A stretch of 64,000 nucleotides of DNA from positions 3,835,547-3,899,546 of the forward strand of contig CM055108.1 of NCBI GenBank assembly GCA_029204225.1, given 5' to 3'. Of this stretch, positions 49,763 through 52,700 are shown in pieces (position 1 is the stretch's first letter; the number at the start of each line of letters is the position of its first letter). Below the pieces are notes generated by a model. It had not been told where the DNA came from and did no database searches. It worked only from the letters and a program-made list of their open reading frames with translations. This DNA is from Diphasiastrum complanatum. Its lineage: Eukaryota > Streptophyta > Lycopodiopsida > Lycopodiales > Lycopodiaceae. Made by a program: the position numbers and the translations under genes.

Positions 49763-52700
49763 TAATTAATGTCTTTGGGGACCCTAAAGTGACTACATGT
49801 CAAGCGTATGTAGCATTGTCAGAGCATATATAACATCTCCAAATGAATGTTAAGCAAGCTAAAACATGATAAAAATGAAATGCTAAGTAAGCCGGATTGT
49901 CTGCATATGTGGAATGAACTAACTAGTGGGCTAAATCAATGTCTCCAGCTAATCGGTGGGAAAAAAACAGGGATATTTGCTGAAACAATAGATACAATAG
50001 ATTTTTAAGTATGAGGGTGAGTAAAGTGTGTCTGAGGTCTTTGAAATCCATGACCTTGACGGAGATATTATACTCATTGGGCTGTAATTCTTGGCTGGTG
50101 GCCTATATGTTCTAGTAGCATAGGATGTCTGACCTGGATTTGTCATCTGATTCATCATTTGTGACTCGTCTCCTTGTGAAGAAGGCGATAATTTGACTCT
50201 GCGTATTGTTCGAGCTTTGAAATTTGTGACTGAAGAATGATGCCATAAAGCTTGGAAATCAGGTGACTTATCATGATTATATGATAACTTTCAAGACGTA
50301 GTGGATCCCCATTTTGTGGATAGGATTGTGCACCATGACAATGAGAATCAACCGTAATTGCAAAACCAACGAGGTTTGCAATGGGGGAGAAAACAATGTC
50401 AGCTACATGAATCAAGAGCTCTGAGTTTAAGTATTCGAAGTCTTTGGCTTTGTTGTGCTGAAGTTTGTCGGTAGCCTGCCAGTCCATCAAGTGGGTATTA
50501 AATTGGAAGCTTGTGGGTCTAGGTAAGAGAGGTACGGGAGTGGAGGGGATCGTGTAAACTGAGGTGGCATGATTGGTCAGAGGTCTAGGTTTGGAGATCA
50601 GTGATAGGAGGATCGGGTGTAGGCGGTTGCAAAATCTTCCAAAAGCCCTTCAAACAGGGGCAAAAAAGTTGGTTCAATAACCTCTTGTTTTCAAGATGGT
50701 CAAATTGGCCTCCTTTTACTCAACATGTGGCGTGGTATTGGGTACTAACAGCTCTCTTGGGGTTAGGTGGGGAGTCGCAATTTTGAAGCTTGAGTAGATG
50801 GAGGTTGCAATGTTTGTTTTCATAGCATGGGTTGTTAGGAGTTTTAGGTTTACCTTTTCTCGCAACCCACTTGGTTTGGAAAGCCGTAGTTGCTATAGAA
50901 TGCTTCTTGGTTTCCAATGGAAGACTCGAACTTGAGACCAAAGAAACTTTGGATGTCAAGCGTTAACCAATTGAGCCAACTCCCTTAGTTGCTATAGAAT
51001 GGAGGGAGGATGAAAGGAAAGATGCTTGGGCTTCTAGAGTGTTGTTGGATGGGAATTGGCTTTGAAGGGACTGAAGGGTATCTTGGTAAACCAGAGTGGA
51101 GGATTGGTCAAAGGAGTATAGGAGCGTGATGCTTTGGATTGGACCATCTTCCCATTTTCGATCTAAGTTCATGAGAATGACACGAAATTGAGAAATGGCC
51201 CCCGTCTTTTCTTATGGAGATGACGGGCCATTGTGTAGACCCGCCAACATTTGGATTAAACCAATCCTTCTAGTATGGTATTTTCCTTTTCAAAGGTTCT
51301 TTCCAAATGAACTCGATATTTTTTCTTGCACAAATGATTTCAGATCAGAGTAGCCTTTAGGCCAGTTTTTTTTAGATTTTCCACCATTTGTGATGTCTAG
51401 CCACCAATCGTTACTCAAATCTTTATGGAAACATGCAACTTTGGGTGATCACTTTTAGAATCCTAGCATCTTGTAAAGACTCAATCTTTTCAAGTATTGT
51501 TTTGAGTAAAGGAAGATGCATCAGAAACAACAATTTTCTTCCATTTAAACCCTCGCCAGCTTTTCCAAAGTCGCATTTCAATACTTCCAGTCTCCAGTAA
51601 GTCATGCGGAGGTTAGTTTGCACAGATAATGTTCAGTGCAGGTTCCCGGTAATTCTCAAAAATTTCCATGCCTAGGGAACCGTTGCCTAGACTTGTAATC
51701 TTTGCACAGCTGACCTTTGCAGAACCTTCATACCTTAGGACCTGTGTTGCAGCGGATCGCGATCCGCTGCAAAAACGTTCCGGATCGTGCGATCCGGAAC
51801 GTCAGCGATCCGCGACCCGATCGCAATTTTTTTTTTTTTTTTGGTGGAAAAAGGAGTAATGGCCAATTTTATTTATTTTTTTTTTTTTGTGTGGAAAAAG
51901 GTCAGATCTAAATCAGGTCGCTGAACAGAAGTCAGATCACGGAAGAAGTTTGCTGGCTCTGTTTGCTTCTAATCTGGATCTGATTACTGGCTGGTTTTTT
52001 CTCCCTAACCAAGATCAAGTGACTGACTGGCTTCAAGCAGTTGAACCTTTGTCACGGCTGCAGTCTTTGCCCACCTCCTCAACATTTTAGCAGTTGGGAA
52101 TTTGCGCATGGAGCTCATAGCTTCATTTTTGTTGCACAGGATTGTGGAGTCACATCAAGAATTTGCAGAGAAAAAGGTTGTGCCTTACAAGTGGCCCGAA
52201 GCAATTTTCAGAGCTTTAGAAGGTGATCAAGCCAAATATTCGTTGGAATTTTGTTGCTGGGCCATTGTTATCAGCGTTGGCCATTATTTTCGCTTGAACA
52301 AAAAGTTAAGGGCTCCCGACGTGAAGCATTCCTTACTACAACTGTGCCATCCTCGAGCCAACAGGTAGCCACTTTTTCACACAGCCGCAGACGCATGCGC
52401 TGCAAGCTTTCCCTCTCCTCGCCACCAGGTTCTCGTCGTTGCAAAACGCCATTTCCTACAGCTATTTCCACCTCCCAACCTATTTCTACTTCTACACCCA
52501 CCACAATTTCCATTACCATTTCCTTACCCACTCCTGTTACAACTTCCTCCTCTTCTCTTGCCCCATCTGTTAGTATCTTCTCTACTATTCCTCCAGTTGT
52601 ACCAACGATAATTTCATCTAATCCATGCACCCTGCCTACCGTTCTTCCTACCACACCTCCTGACAATCAACCAGGAGCTATTCTCCCAATATCACATATC

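Noticed and set aside
50903-50985. Functional tRNA gene
   Set aside because: A- and B-box-like words are present, but stems pair poorly and the piece is flanked by a 16-bp target duplication, so a retroposed copy is more likely.
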